A DNA stretch of 19,568 nt from JBGTKH01 sp041744735 (GCA_041744735.1 JBGTKH010000627.1:1-19568), one strand, 5' to 3'. Shown: positions 7,273-14,212, numbered from the stretch's first letter. The notes: a model not told the origin generated them from the letters alone. Made by a program: numbers and translations.

Positions 7273-8268
7273 CTACGCGGCTGCCGCTGTTCCGGATGAC
7301 GGATCGAAACCGGGCAGTACTTTTTGTCGCGGCGGGTGGACACGCTTGAAGAATCGGTCGCGGTAGCCTTCGGCCAGGTTCATCATCACTTCCAGAATCA
7401 GCAAGTCTGCACGGTTCATCACGTGCCGAGCGCTGCGGCTGCCAAGGCCGCCAATCATCTCTTCCAGCACGTGCAGGTGCAGCATCATCGCGTGCTGCGC
7501 CGTCACGCCAGCCGTGGCCAACAGATCGGCCAGGCGATTCATCTCTTCCGTCAGATTGCCCGAGCCCATGATGACGTAGGCTCGCAGCAGTTCGCGATAG
7601 TGGGCGATCAGCGGCTGCGGCAATTCGGGACATGGGCTGGGGAACTCTTTGACGGCAACGGGCGAGTCGTCGTCGACGACCGTCGGCGGCGGGTCGAACC
7701 GCAGTTTCTCTAAATCGTCGATCAGCGCCCGCTGTTGTTGGAGCAGCCGCGTGGCTTCGGCGTGTTCAAGCTGCAAACGATGCCGCTGAGCCTGCTCGAG
7801 CCGGCGGTTCTCGGCGATCAATTGATGACGCTCGGTGGCCCGCGCCAATTCCCAGATCAGCGTCCGCGTGGTCGTGGTGTTGACACAGACATAGGCATCC
7901 CCGCCCACCTCGTAGCATAGGGCCGACATTTCCTGTTCGCTCTGCGTGCCCAGCACGATGATCGGCTGCTGTTCGCTGCTGCCCGCTCGGATGGCGTCAA
8001 GCAGATCCAGCGCGTTCAGCCCATCGCCTTCGTGGCTGATCAGCACGGCATCGAAGACTTCGTCGCGCAGCCTTGCCAGTCCCGCGGCAACTCCGACTGT
8101 TTCTTCCATCCGCACCTCGCAAGCGCTGTCGGCTGCGAACGCTTCGGCCAGCCAACCGCCCGTGCGATGCAGCCCGGTGATGAACAGCACGCGCATCCGC
8201 GGCGGCAAGTGGCCCCACGGCGTCGCGGGCAACTTTTTCGCCTTCGTATCTTTGGGGGCCGAGCGCAT
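7273..8268 (-). CDS. Pseudo-receiver protein with KaiA/RsbU-like C-terminal four-helix domain
   Basis: The product has 331 residues in three visible parts. Residues about 25-145 have the response-regulator fold pattern (MRVLFITGL ... FDAVLISHEGDGLNALDLL ... QPIIVLGTQ ... GDAYVCVN). The acidic pair, the phospho-acceptor Asp (Ser78 at that place) and the conserved Lys (Val129/Asn130) are all absent, so it should not be phosphorylated. Residues 140-190 form a coiled coil. After a Pro-rich linker, residues 214-308 are helical, with HYRELLRAYVIM, TAQHAMMLHLHVLEEM and ILEVMMNLAEGYRDRF. From memory these align with the KaiC-binding domain of cyanobacterial KaiA and with RsbU N-terminal domains. The gene is co-directional with flgF, 239 bp upstream. 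An internal ATG at codon 25 is an alternative start. The coding call is firm; the family link is inferred. Confidence 0.85.
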   Translation of the reverse strand: MRSAPKDTKAKKLPATPWGHLPPRMRVLFITGLHRTGGWLAEAFAADSACEVRMEETVGVAAGLARLRDEVFDAVLISHEGDGLNALDLLDAIRAGSSEQQPIIVLGTQSEQEMSALCYEVGGDAYVCVNTTTTRTLIWELARATERHQLIAENRRLEQAQRHRLQLEHAEATRLLQQQRALIDDLEKLRFDPPPTVVDDDSPVAVKEFPSPCPELPQPLIAHYRELLRAYVIMGSGNLTEEMNRLADLLATAGVTAQHAMMLHLHVLEEMIGGLGSRSARHVMNRADLLILEVMMNLAEGYRDRFFKRVHPPRQKVLPGFDPSSGTAAAA

Positions 8269-8296
8269 GACGCGGTTCCGGGCGAGTGAGAATGAC

Positions 8297-8426
8297 TAGT
8301 GCTTTGTCAAAGTTTAATTTAGGATCGGCCGGTTACGTGGCGTAAGCTTCCAGCTTGCGTTTACTCGTGGAAATCGAGTTGGCAAGCAGGATGCTTGCCC
8401 CACTTTTTCGTTTAGACAAAGCACTA
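8297..8426. mobile_element. MITE-like element with 13-bp terminal inverted repeats
   Basis: CTAGTGCTTTGTC at 8297-8309 is matched by its exact reverse complement GACAAAGCACTAG at 8414-8426, giving a 130-bp element with no ORF of note. Inside are two short hairpins, AAGCT-TCC-AGCTT at about 8344-8356 and GGCAAGC-AGGAT-GCTTGCC at 8381-8399. The termini begin with CTAG, which could be a 4-bp target duplication flanking TGCTTTGTC ends. Size, perfect ends and lack of coding capacity suggest a non-autonomous transposable element. No transposase lies in the window. Confidence 0.6.
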
Positions 8427-8439
8427 GCGCACCGGCACA

Positions 8440-8472
8440 AGCCCACGGGTCGTGCGTGGAAACCCGTGGGCT
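8440..8472. repeat. Strong hairpin, 11-bp stem
   Basis: AGCCCACGGGT (8440-8450) and ACCCGTGGGCT (8462-8472) are perfect complements around an 11-nt loop. There is no T-run on either strand, so it is not a typical intrinsic terminator. It lies in the 350-bp gene-free stretch 8269-8618, between the MITE-like element and a second hairpin. Confidence 0.7.
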
Positions 8473-8500
8473 GGCGCCCAGCGGCTATTTGCTCAACCTG

Positions 8501-8527
8501 TTGCGCGCAGGTCCATCCTGCGCGCAA
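8501..8527. repeat. Strong hairpin, 11-bp stem, 5-nt loop
   Basis: TTGCGCGCAGG (8501-8511), loop TCCAT, CCTGCGCGCAA (8517-8527). The stem is perfect and GC-rich. It has no T-run in either direction. It lies about 90 bp upstream of larC and could insulate larC from upstream transcription or be a dispersed palindromic repeat. Confidence 0.7.
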
Positions 8528-8604
8528 ATTGGCTGCGTACTTGTAGTAGAGCGAGCCACCTCGGTCAACGGCAAACTCCGCTTATCGCGGCATTCGGCGG
8601 CGGG

Positions 8605-8610
8605 TATACT
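8605..8610 (+). promoter_or_regulatory. Candidate -10 box giving a leaderless larC mRNA
   Basis: TATACT, one base off the sigma-70 consensus TATAAT, ends 8 bp before the larC ATG at 8619. If used, transcription would begin at or next to the start codon. No Shine-Dalgarno precedes the ATG, which agrees with a leaderless message. The -35 position (TTATCG near 8582) is a poor match. Confidence 0.35.
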
Positions 8611-8618
8611 GTGGCCCT

Positions 8619-9797
8619 ATGAAGATTGCATACCTTGACTGTGCTAGCGGGATCAGCGGCGACATGACGCTCGGCGCGCTGGTCGACGCGGGCGTAGAAC
8701 TGTCGGCTATCCAAGCGGGCATCGATTCGCTGGGGCTGCCGAGTTGTCGGCTGGCGGCTGCGGAAGTGAAGCGGAAAGGGTTTCGTGCAACGAAGGTGAC
8801 GGTCGAGCACGAGCCCGAGCACGCTCATCGGCACCTGCATCACATCACGGACATGATCGACCGGGGCACGCTGACCGCCGCTCAAAAGGATCTGGCAAAG
8901 CGAATCTTCACGCGGCTGGGCGAGGCCGAGGCCAAAGTGCACGGTACGACGATCCGCAAAGTGCATTTCCACGAAGTCGGGGCCGTCGATTCGATCGCCG
9001 ACATCGTGGGCACCGCGATCGGGCTGGACCTGCTGGGCGTCGATCGCATCGTGTGTTCGCCGATTCCCACGGGGACCGGCTACATTCAGATCGCTCACGG
9101 CCGAGTCAGCGTGCCGGCGCCGGCGACGGCGGAGATGCTGAAAGGGATTCCCCTGGCTGGTTCGGCGGTCGAGTTTGAATTGACCACGCCGACGGGAGCC
9201 GCGATCGTGGCCACCGTGGCCGATGAATTTGGCCCGCTGCCCGCGATGAAGATCGCGACGATCGGTTACGGCGCGGGCGATCGCGATTTGAAGGAGCAAG
9301 CGAACCTCGTGAGGTTGATCGTCGGCGATGCGGCCGATGCGCAGACCGCCGATCAAGTGTGGGTGCTGGAGACGAACCTGGACGACATCAGCGGCGAAGT
9401 GATCGGCCACTGTACCAATCTGCTGGCCGAAGCCGGCGCTCTGGACGTGTACACGACCGCGATCCAGATGAAGAAGAATCGACCGGGCGTGATGCTCAGC
9501 GTGCTGTGCCAGTCGGCGGACGTGGCGAAGATGGAAAAGATTCTGTTTCGCGAAACGACGACGCTGGGCGTGCGGCGCTGGCCGGTCAGCCGCCATAAAT
9601 TGGAACGCCGCCCGCATGACGTGGAAACGGCGTGGGGAACGATTCAAGGCAAGCTGGCGACGTTGGGCGACGGCACGATCAGTTTCTCGCCTGAATACGA
9701 ATCCTGCCGCCGCGTGGCCGCCGAGAAAAATGTGCCGCTAAAGGATGTTTACGAAGCGGCCCGCCGGGCGTTTGATGCCGGTGCGAATGTCGTTTAA
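8619..9797 (+). CDS. larC: Nickel-pincer cofactor biosynthesis protein LarC
   Basis: LarC inserts nickel into the pyridinium dithiocarboxylate nucleotide, using CTP, to make the nickel-pincer cofactor of lactate racemase LarA and related racemases. The 392-residue product begins MKIAYLDCASGISGDMTLGA, the family signature. It has a His-rich loop HEPEHAHRHLHH (about 64-75), KVHFHEVGAVDSIADIVGTA, IPTGTGYIQIAHG, FELTTPTGAAIVA and the C-terminal domain with LETNLDDISGEVIGHCTNLL. It is one uninterrupted frame; in Lactobacillus plantarum LarC needs a ribosomal frameshift between two halves. LarB, LarE and LarA are not in the window. The last codons and the TAA lie inside the left arm of a 26-bp inverted repeat. 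Confidence 0.96.
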   Translation: MKIAYLDCASGISGDMTLGALVDAGVELSAIQAGIDSLGLPSCRLAAAEVKRKGFRATKVTVEHEPEHAHRHLHHITDMIDRGTLTAAQKDLAKRIFTRLGEAEAKVHGTTIRKVHFHEVGAVDSIADIVGTAIGLDLLGVDRIVCSPIPTGTGYIQIAHGRVSVPAPATAEMLKGIPLAGSAVEFELTTPTGAAIVATVADEFGPLPAMKIATIGYGAGDRDLKEQANLVRLIVGDAADAQTADQVWVLETNLDDISGEVIGHCTNLLAEAGALDVYTTAIQMKKNRPGVMLSVLCQSADVAKMEKILFRETTTLGVRRWPVSRHKLERRPHDVETAWGTIQGKLATLGDGTISFSPEYESCRRVAAEKNVPLKDVYEAARRAFDAGANVV

Positions 9798-9872
9798 CCC
9801 GTAGCCGTAGGCGAGGCAGTGCGGCAAGTGGCGCATCTCTCGATTACCTCGCCTTCGGCTACGGGTTAAACG
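9791..9872. repeat. 26-bp inverted repeat overlapping the larC stop codon
   Basis: Arms 9791-9816 and 9847-9872 are reverse complements at 25 of 26 positions around a 30-nt loop. The left arm starts CGTTTAACCCGTAGCCG and contains the final larC Val codon and TAA. Both arms carry GTAG/CTAC flanking CCG. Unlike the other REP-like elements here, the arms do not each fold into an 8-bp hairpin. In RNA this gives a very stable stem just after larC translation ends. Confidence 0.85.
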
Positions 9873-9903
9873 ATGGCCGCCATCACGGAATCGGAAGGAG
9901 CCT

Positions 9904-10524
9904 ATGCCGGTGCTACTCGTGGCCAGCCTCACTTCGTGGTTGATGTTTCTAGCGGGCATCGTCTTGTTGACATTGATTCTGCTGAAGCGTTGGCATCGCT
10001 ACTACGGCCGGCGCGGACGGAAAGCAACGACCGAAAAGCAATCCGCCCATGATTTCGGGCGACAAGAATCTCGGCCTCTCAACTCGCCGCCCGAGCTGTT
10101 GCGCTGGCAGGTCGAAATGCACGAAACGGCGCGCGATCTGAAGGCGGAGTTGGACAGCAAGATGAGCGCGATTCAGGCGCTGGTGGGCATCGCGCGTGAA
10201 GAGTGTCAGCGGCTGGAAGCGGCGATCCAGCGCGCCCACCAACTGGGCCTATCCACGCGCCGCGACACGCTCGACGAAATCCAGCAGCTAACGTCGCAGC
10301 TTGCCGCCGAGGACAGCAGCACGCGGTTCACGGACAACGTAACGAACTCATTCGAGAGTTCAAAGGGCGGCCCACCAAGTGCATCTGCATTTCCCATTGG
10401 CCGCCGCGCCGCAATCTACGCACTAGCCGATGAAGGCCACAGCCCGACCTCCATCGCCGAGCAAATTGGCACTCCGATCGGCGACGTCGAAATAGTGCTC
10501 GGCACGCGCGGCCGGGGCGAGTAA
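9904..10524 (+). CDS. Membrane-anchored coiled-coil protein with C-terminal DUF6115/SwrB-like helix-turn-helix
   Basis: The product has 206 residues. Residues 4-27 form one membrane helix (LLVASLTSWLMFLAGIVLLT) followed by a basic stop-transfer (KRWHRYYGRRGRK), so most of the protein faces the cytoplasm. Residues about 68-125 are a coiled coil. The C-terminal 35 residues (AIYALADEGHSPTSIAEQIG, then TPIGDVEIVLGTR) have the 'alertness' pattern of DUF6115/DUF2802-type proteins, where a degenerate helix-turn-helix ends in a VE-LxLG motif. Bacillus SwrB, which activates flagellar assembly, has the same layout. An AAGGAG Shine-Dalgarno at 9895-9900 sets the start. The link to motility is inference from architecture and proximity to the flagellar operon. 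Confidence 0.85.
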   Translation: MPVLLVASLTSWLMFLAGIVLLTLILLKRWHRYYGRRGRKATTEKQSAHDFGRQESRPLNSPPELLRWQVEMHETARDLKAELDSKMSAIQALVGIAREECQRLEAAIQRAHQLGLSTRRDTLDEIQQLTSQLAAEDSSTRFTDNVTNSFESSKGGPPSASAFPIGRRAAIYALADEGHSPTSIAEQIGTPIGDVEIVLGTRGRGE

Positions 10525-10630
10525 CTTGACTGGGAGCCCAATGATCTTCTGCACCCAACTAGCCAACCATCTCGACACCGAATTAGAATGGCCTAGCTGG
10601 CGCGCTTTGAAGTTGCGCTAGCATCAATTC

Positions 10631-10701
10631 GTAGCCGAATTCGCCAGAATTTGGCTTTCGAGTTCAACCGAGACTGGCCAAATTCTGGCGAATTCGGCTA
10701 C
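10631..10701. repeat. REPIN-like element (GTAG, GCCA loops)
   Basis: Perfect 25-bp arms at 10631-10655 and 10677-10701 flank a 21-nt loop. Each arm is GTAG then CCGAATTC-GCCA-GAATTTGG, an 8-bp stem with one wobble and a 4-nt loop. The element lies in the 219-bp gap before the lipoprotein gene. Apart from this repeat I see nothing notable in that gap. Confidence 0.82.
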
Positions 10702-10743
10702 TGGCGCGTCGGGCTTGTATTTTAGGACTGGAGGTTGTGTGCG

Positions 10744-11139
10744 ATGCGTGCATGGCTGATCCTCTGCGTTGCGGCCCTGTTGGCTGGCTGTTCTGTTGGC
10801 GATGCTCAGCAGCGGTTTCGCGTGTCGGGCAAAGTGACGTTCGACGGCAAGCCGGTCCCTCATGGCGAGGTCCTGTTCACGCCTGACGGGTCCCAAAGCA
10901 ATGCTGGAGCACAAGGCATCGCCACGATTGAGAACGGCCACTACGACACTCAGGGCTCGCGAGCGCCCGGCGTCGCCGGCGGGCCGACCGTGGTCCGTGT
11001 CACTGCTCTATCCGATCCCAAAGGCACGTTACTCTTCGAACACGAATTCCACGTTGATTTGCCCCAAGCCGACACTACTCACGACATCGAAATCTCCGCG
11101 TCCGAGGTCAAACCGCCGGCAACCACGCCAGAGATCTAA
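10744..11139 (+). CDS. Small secreted lipoprotein, carboxypeptidase-regulatory-like domain
   Basis: From the ATG at 10744 the product has 131 residues. GGAGG lies nine bases upstream (10730-10734), which favours this start over an in-frame TTG at 10735. The N-terminus MRAWLILCVAALLAGCSV is a lipoprotein signal with lipobox LAGC, so it should be anchored by a lipidated Cys. The rest is one beta-sandwich of the type very common in planctomycetes: FRVSGKVTFDGKPVPHGEVL, FTPDG, IENGHYDT and the closing strand HDIEIS. Such proteins resemble the regulatory domain of carboxypeptidases; their role is unknown. It converges on the sialidase-like gene with a 44-bp gap. Confidence 0.85.
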   Translation: MRAWLILCVAALLAGCSVGDAQQRFRVSGKVTFDGKPVPHGEVLFTPDGSQSNAGAQGIATIENGHYDTQGSRAPGVAGGPTVVRVTALSDPKGTLLFEHEFHVDLPQADTTHDIEISASEVKPPATTPEI

Positions 11140-11183
11140 GCCCTCGGTCTTGAATGCTCTCCGGCGCTTGGGTTGACCAGCGT

Positions 11184-12275
11184 TCAAAAGCGCCCTGGCT
11201 CCAGCACCACGTGCTTCACCGACTGCCGGTTGTACGTGTAGGTGATGTGAACCTTGCCGTCCGATGATTGAATGACGGCGGGGTAGGAGAATTCGCCTTG
11301 GCCGCGCTCGAGCGTCAGGATCGGCTGCCAATCCATGCCGTCGTGCGAGATCGCAACGTTTAGCATCTCGCGGCCTGCCGGCTTGCTGGTTCTGGTGGTG
11401 TGGTTGTAAACGAGCAATTGCCGGCCATCGGCCAGCGTCACGGCATCGGTGCCGGCGTTGGGGTTCGGCAAGTTGGTGGCTGCCATCTCGCTCCATGTCT
11501 TCCCGCCGTCGTCCGACCAACTTTGCGAGACCACATTCTGTCTGGTTCGGCAGAGCACCTGCAACCGGCCGTTGGCGTACGTGAGGATGCTGGGCTGAAT
11601 AGCACTGAACGCCTGACCGTCGTTGACCGGGCCGATCACTTGCCACGTCTTGCCGAGGTCTTTCGTCAATTCGAAGTGAACTCGCCAGCCGTCGTGCTCG
11701 GTGCTGGACGGGCAGAGGATCGAACCGTCATCCAGTTGAATCGGCTTGTTCTTCACCGGGCCAAGCAAGTGACCAATTCTGTGGTTATCGCCAAGCTTGC
11801 GCGGCGGTGCCCAGGTCTTTCCATGATCCTCCGACGTCAGCAGCATGCCCCACCAGGCACTTGGGCTGGGGCCGACTTTGTAGAACAGCATCAGCGGGCC
11901 GCTCTTCGTTAGAAACAACACGGGATTCCAACACGGGTAACGCAGATCGGGCGATTGCACGCCGTTGGCGACCTCGACCGGTTTCGACCATGCCTTTCCA
12001 TCATGAAGCGAGACCCAGATGCCCACGTCCGGGTTTCGCTCGTGCCGGCCGCCAAACCACGCTGCGACGAATCCCGATGGCGTTTCGACAATCGTCGAGG
12101 CGTGGCACTGCGGTGTCGGCTTGTCGTCCAGCGAATAGATCAACTCGCCGGTAACGTAACCGCCTTCACCAGGTTTAGCGACATCGGGCAGCGCGAGCTC
12201 TTCGGCGTTAGCAACAGTGTCGGACAAACCGACGAGCATGAGTGAAATCGAGACGAAGATTCGGCACGTGTTCAT
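11184..12275 (-). CDS. Secreted sialidase-like BNR-repeat protein
   Basis: The 363-residue protein has a signal peptide (MNTCRIFVSISLMLVGLSDT, cleavage near ANAEE) and a six-bladed-propeller pattern with five Asp-box-like motifs: SLHDGKAW (89-96), SEDHGKTW (148-155), TKDLGKTW (204-211), SDDGGKTW (254-261) and SHDGMDW (310-316). It also has CHASTIVETPSGFVAAWFGG, IQPSILTYANGRLQVLCRTR and YPAVIQSSDGKVHITYTYNR, the layout of the BNR-repeat-like family annotated as exo-alpha-sialidase in planctomycetes. True sialidase activity needs an Arg triad that I cannot confirm by eye. The substrate is probably an extracellular or periplasmic glycan. An AGGA lies about 11 bases before the ATG. Confidence 0.88.
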   Translation of the reverse strand: MNTCRIFVSISLMLVGLSDTVANAEELALPDVAKPGEGGYVTGELIYSLDDKPTPQCHASTIVETPSGFVAAWFGGRHERNPDVGIWVSLHDGKAWSKPVEVANGVQSPDLRYPCWNPVLFLTKSGPLMLFYKVGPSPSAWWGMLLTSEDHGKTWAPPRKLGDNHRIGHLLGPVKNKPIQLDDGSILCPSSTEHDGWRVHFELTKDLGKTWQVIGPVNDGQAFSAIQPSILTYANGRLQVLCRTRQNVVSQSWSDDGGKTWSEMAATNLPNPNAGTDAVTLADGRQLLVYNHTTRTSKPAGREMLNVAISHDGMDWQPILTLERGQGEFSYPAVIQSSDGKVHITYTYNRQSVKHVVLEPGRF

Positions 12276-12380
12276 GATTGTTGCGTCCTGCTGCAGCGAC
12301 GGTTATGATGGTGGCGAAACGGGGTCGGGAGTCTTTCTTTCAATTTAGACTCTAACACACCTACCGCCCCAATCAAGCCA

Positions 12381-12622
12381 ATGTTTCGTGGCATCATTCC
12401 ACCGCTCGTCACGCCGCTGACTACAACATTCCGATCTTGACGAAGGTGTCGTTTGAGATCGAGACGCTGCATGCCTTGTCGGACATCGAAATCATCGTCG
12501 GCATCAAGGACAGTAGCGGCGATTTAGAATACTTTCGGCGCCTCGTCGGTTTACGCGAACGGCGCCCCGACTGGTCGATCATGATGGGGAATTCCCACTG
12601 CCCACAGTTCATTGCGCGGTAA
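12381..12622 (+). pseudogene. Internally deleted DapA/NanA-family aldolase remnant
   Basis: ATG at 12381 opens MFRGIIPPLVTPL, the N-terminus of dihydrodipicolinate synthase/N-acetylneuraminate lyase family proteins. After 13 codons the reading breaks. From 12422, in another frame, the sequence resumes with YNIPILTKVSFEIETLHALS, then IEIIVGIKDSSGDLEYF, which is the family's Tyr region (about residue 130) and Schiff-base Lys region (VGIKDSSGD). About 115-120 codons are missing at the junction near 12420, and homology ends again at about 12590 after MMGN. The tail overlaps the 3' end of the minus-strand neighbour. It diverges from the sialidase-like gene, so a former sialic-acid lyase is one possibility; the subfamily cannot be told from the remnant. 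Confidence 0.85.
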
Positions 12623-13895
12623 TGGGACGTCCGGGCGGCGGCGCCGGCGGTTGCTGCCAGTTCCAGTCGGATTGATAAGGGAAGGCCAGTTGCGGAGTGG
12701 CGAGCCGCTTGCCGCCTTGTTGTTTCGAGACGAGCAGCGCGTCGAGCATGCCGCTGGTCAGCAGCGTCCGCTCGACGGGCCAGGTCGGCCGGCCGCTGTG
12801 CATCATCGGTTCGATGCCGCTGAGCAAATGGCCGAAATGCTGAAAGGGCCGCGCCTCTTGGGTCCAGAACAGTGTTGATTCGACGCGATTGTCGGACGCG
12901 TACCGCCACGCACAGGTCCATTCCGAAACGGCGTAGTTCAACGTCAACACGCTCGCTCGCAAGCCGTCCTGGTAATCGATCACAAACAACACGGGCTCTT
13001 TTACGAGGTCTTCGATTCGCTTGCCAACGGGCAGCGGACGTTCCTTCAGACGCGATAATGCCGCGTCGAGCAGTTGGCGATCGTACACGCCTTTCTCGCC
13101 GGCCTGCCACACGGCGTCGCCGGACAGGCATTGCACGGCCGCTACACCTGTTTCGCTGCCCGCCCGCCGCTCGGCCAACGTCTGCACCATCTCCAGCGCA
13201 TGAAATCCGTACGTGTCGAGCCGGTGATACGAGACGGCCACGATCTCCTTCAGCCGCTCGCCGCGCTGCACATCGGTCGGCGGATAACGCCACAGCACCG
13301 GCAGCGACGAGCCGGCCATCAGCGGAATCTTTAGCCGCTGTGACTCGTCGTAAATCCACTTGGCATCTACCCAGTTGTCGGCCAAGTGTTTGTCAGAGAA
13401 AACGGGCACGACGCGGTTGCTTTGCTCGAACACTTTCACAATTTCGCCGAACATGCGACGCTTGGGATAGACGATTTGCCCGGTCGCCGATTCCGGATAT
13501 GTTCCATGCTCCGCAATTAGCAGCACACCGTCGACCGCAAGTTCACCGGTGCCTAATGTCAGCGCGGCGGCCACGTTGTCGTAGATCGGAAAGCCAAATT
13601 CTTTCGCCAGCGCCCGGCTCTTATCGTTGGCGGGCACTTGGTCGGTGTACAGCGACACCAATTGCAACTTCGGGCGGCGGCCGTTGCCGTCCAGCGTGTC
13701 GGTTTGCAACAGCCGGCTAACAATCACGTCGGCGTGCGAGTTGTGATAGTAGGTGGTGACAACTGCGGCGATCCTGGGAACGCTCGTGTCGGCGTTCACT
13801 TTCCCATCGTCTGCCGAGACGGCGTGCAGCGGCGCGAGAACAAAACACAACGTGGCGAACAACGAGGCGCGGCGATTCAAACGGGCATTGGTCAC
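12609..13895 (-). CDS. Secreted conserved protein of unknown function
   Basis: The 428-residue product begins at a GTG (13895) with AGGA eight bases upstream. The N-terminus MTNARLNRRASLFATLCFVL is a signal peptide, possibly Tat-type because of the RR pair; cleavage is near VSADD. The mature part opens with a Rossmann-like strand-helix (VPRIAAVVTTYYHNSHADVI), then AVDGVLLIAEHGTYP, GQIVYPKRRMFGEIVKVFEQ, VPVFSDKHLADNW and IPLMAGSSLPVLWRYPP. I recall similar uncharacterised proteins in planctomycetes but no established function. The N-terminal half resembles a dinucleotide-binding (Gfo/Idh/MocA-like) fold without a visible glycine motif, so cofactor binding is doubtful. It ends in a Pro-rich tail. 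Confidence 0.82.
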   Translation of the reverse strand: MTNARLNRRASLFATLCFVLAPLHAVSADDGKVNADTSVPRIAAVVTTYYHNSHADVIVSRLLQTDTLDGNGRRPKLQLVSLYTDQVPANDKSRALAKEFGFPIYDNVAAALTLGTGELAVDGVLLIAEHGTYPESATGQIVYPKRRMFGEIVKVFEQSNRVVPVFSDKHLADNWVDAKWIYDESQRLKIPLMAGSSLPVLWRYPPTDVQRGERLKEIVAVSYHRLDTYGFHALEMVQTLAERRAGSETGVAAVQCLSGDAVWQAGEKGVYDRQLLDAALSRLKERPLPVGKRIEDLVKEPVLFVIDYQDGLRASVLTLNYAVSEWTCAWRYASDNRVESTLFWTQEARPFQHFGHLLSGIEPMMHSGRPTWPVERTLLTSGMLDALLVSKQQGGKRLATPQLAFPYQSDWNWQQPPAPPPGRPITAQ

Positions 13896-13964
13896 AGGTG
13901 GCGTCCTGGCAAAAAGGTCGATCTAGTTTCGGATGCGAATGAGCGCCGGCAATGTCGAATCTCC

Positions 13965-13991
13965 GTAGGCTGGATTGGCAATCCGGCCTAC
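13965..13991. repeat. REP-like hairpin flanked by GTAG and CTAC
   Basis: GTAG (13965-13968), GCTGGATT-GGC-AATCCGGC (8-bp stem with one G-T pair, 3-nt loop), CTAC (13988-13991). Only one hairpin is present but both tetranucleotides are, so a single unit is bounded on both sides. It is the only clear structure in the 317-bp gene-free stretch 13896-14212 between two divergent genes, where I could not pick out a convincing promoter. Confidence 0.65.
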
Positions 13992-14212
13992 ATTCAGGTT
14001 CGATTCTCGCGGCACTTCGAGTGTCCATGATACGAAAGGCATCTGGCTGAGTCGAGTTTTTCTTGGCCGAGTCATCTTTTTCGTTGTCGCGCTCGCCGCG
14101 GGTTCGTAACCATGGTATTTACGTGGTCGTTACACGAGACGCATGGTGAAGCGGCACGATAAATGGTAAACACACGCAAAGGGGACGTTTCGTTGGCAGG
14201 AGGAAGCCTGGG

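Noticed and set aside
8565..9647. Minus-strand ORF of 360 codons opposite larC
   Set aside because: It is an antisense shadow caused by codon bias; LarC is unmistakable on the plus strand, and this product is an Arg/His-rich sequence without domains.
11163..11194. GGCGCTT / AAGCGCC as a bidirectional terminator between the lipoprotein and sialidase-like genes
   Set aside because: The stem is only 7 bp with an 18-nt loop, it overlaps the sialidase-like coding end, and no T-run follows on the plus strand.
12421..13359. Minus-strand ORF of 312 codons overlapping the secreted unknown protein
   Set aside because: It is out of frame with the signal-peptide-bearing gene 12609-13895, has the Arg/Ala-rich composition of a frame shadow, and crosses the pseudogene.
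14060..14212. Sigma-70 promoter for the HEAT-repeat gene
   Set aside because: TTGTCG with TAACCA at 17-bp spacing, and other pairs tried, match the consensus too poorly to call.
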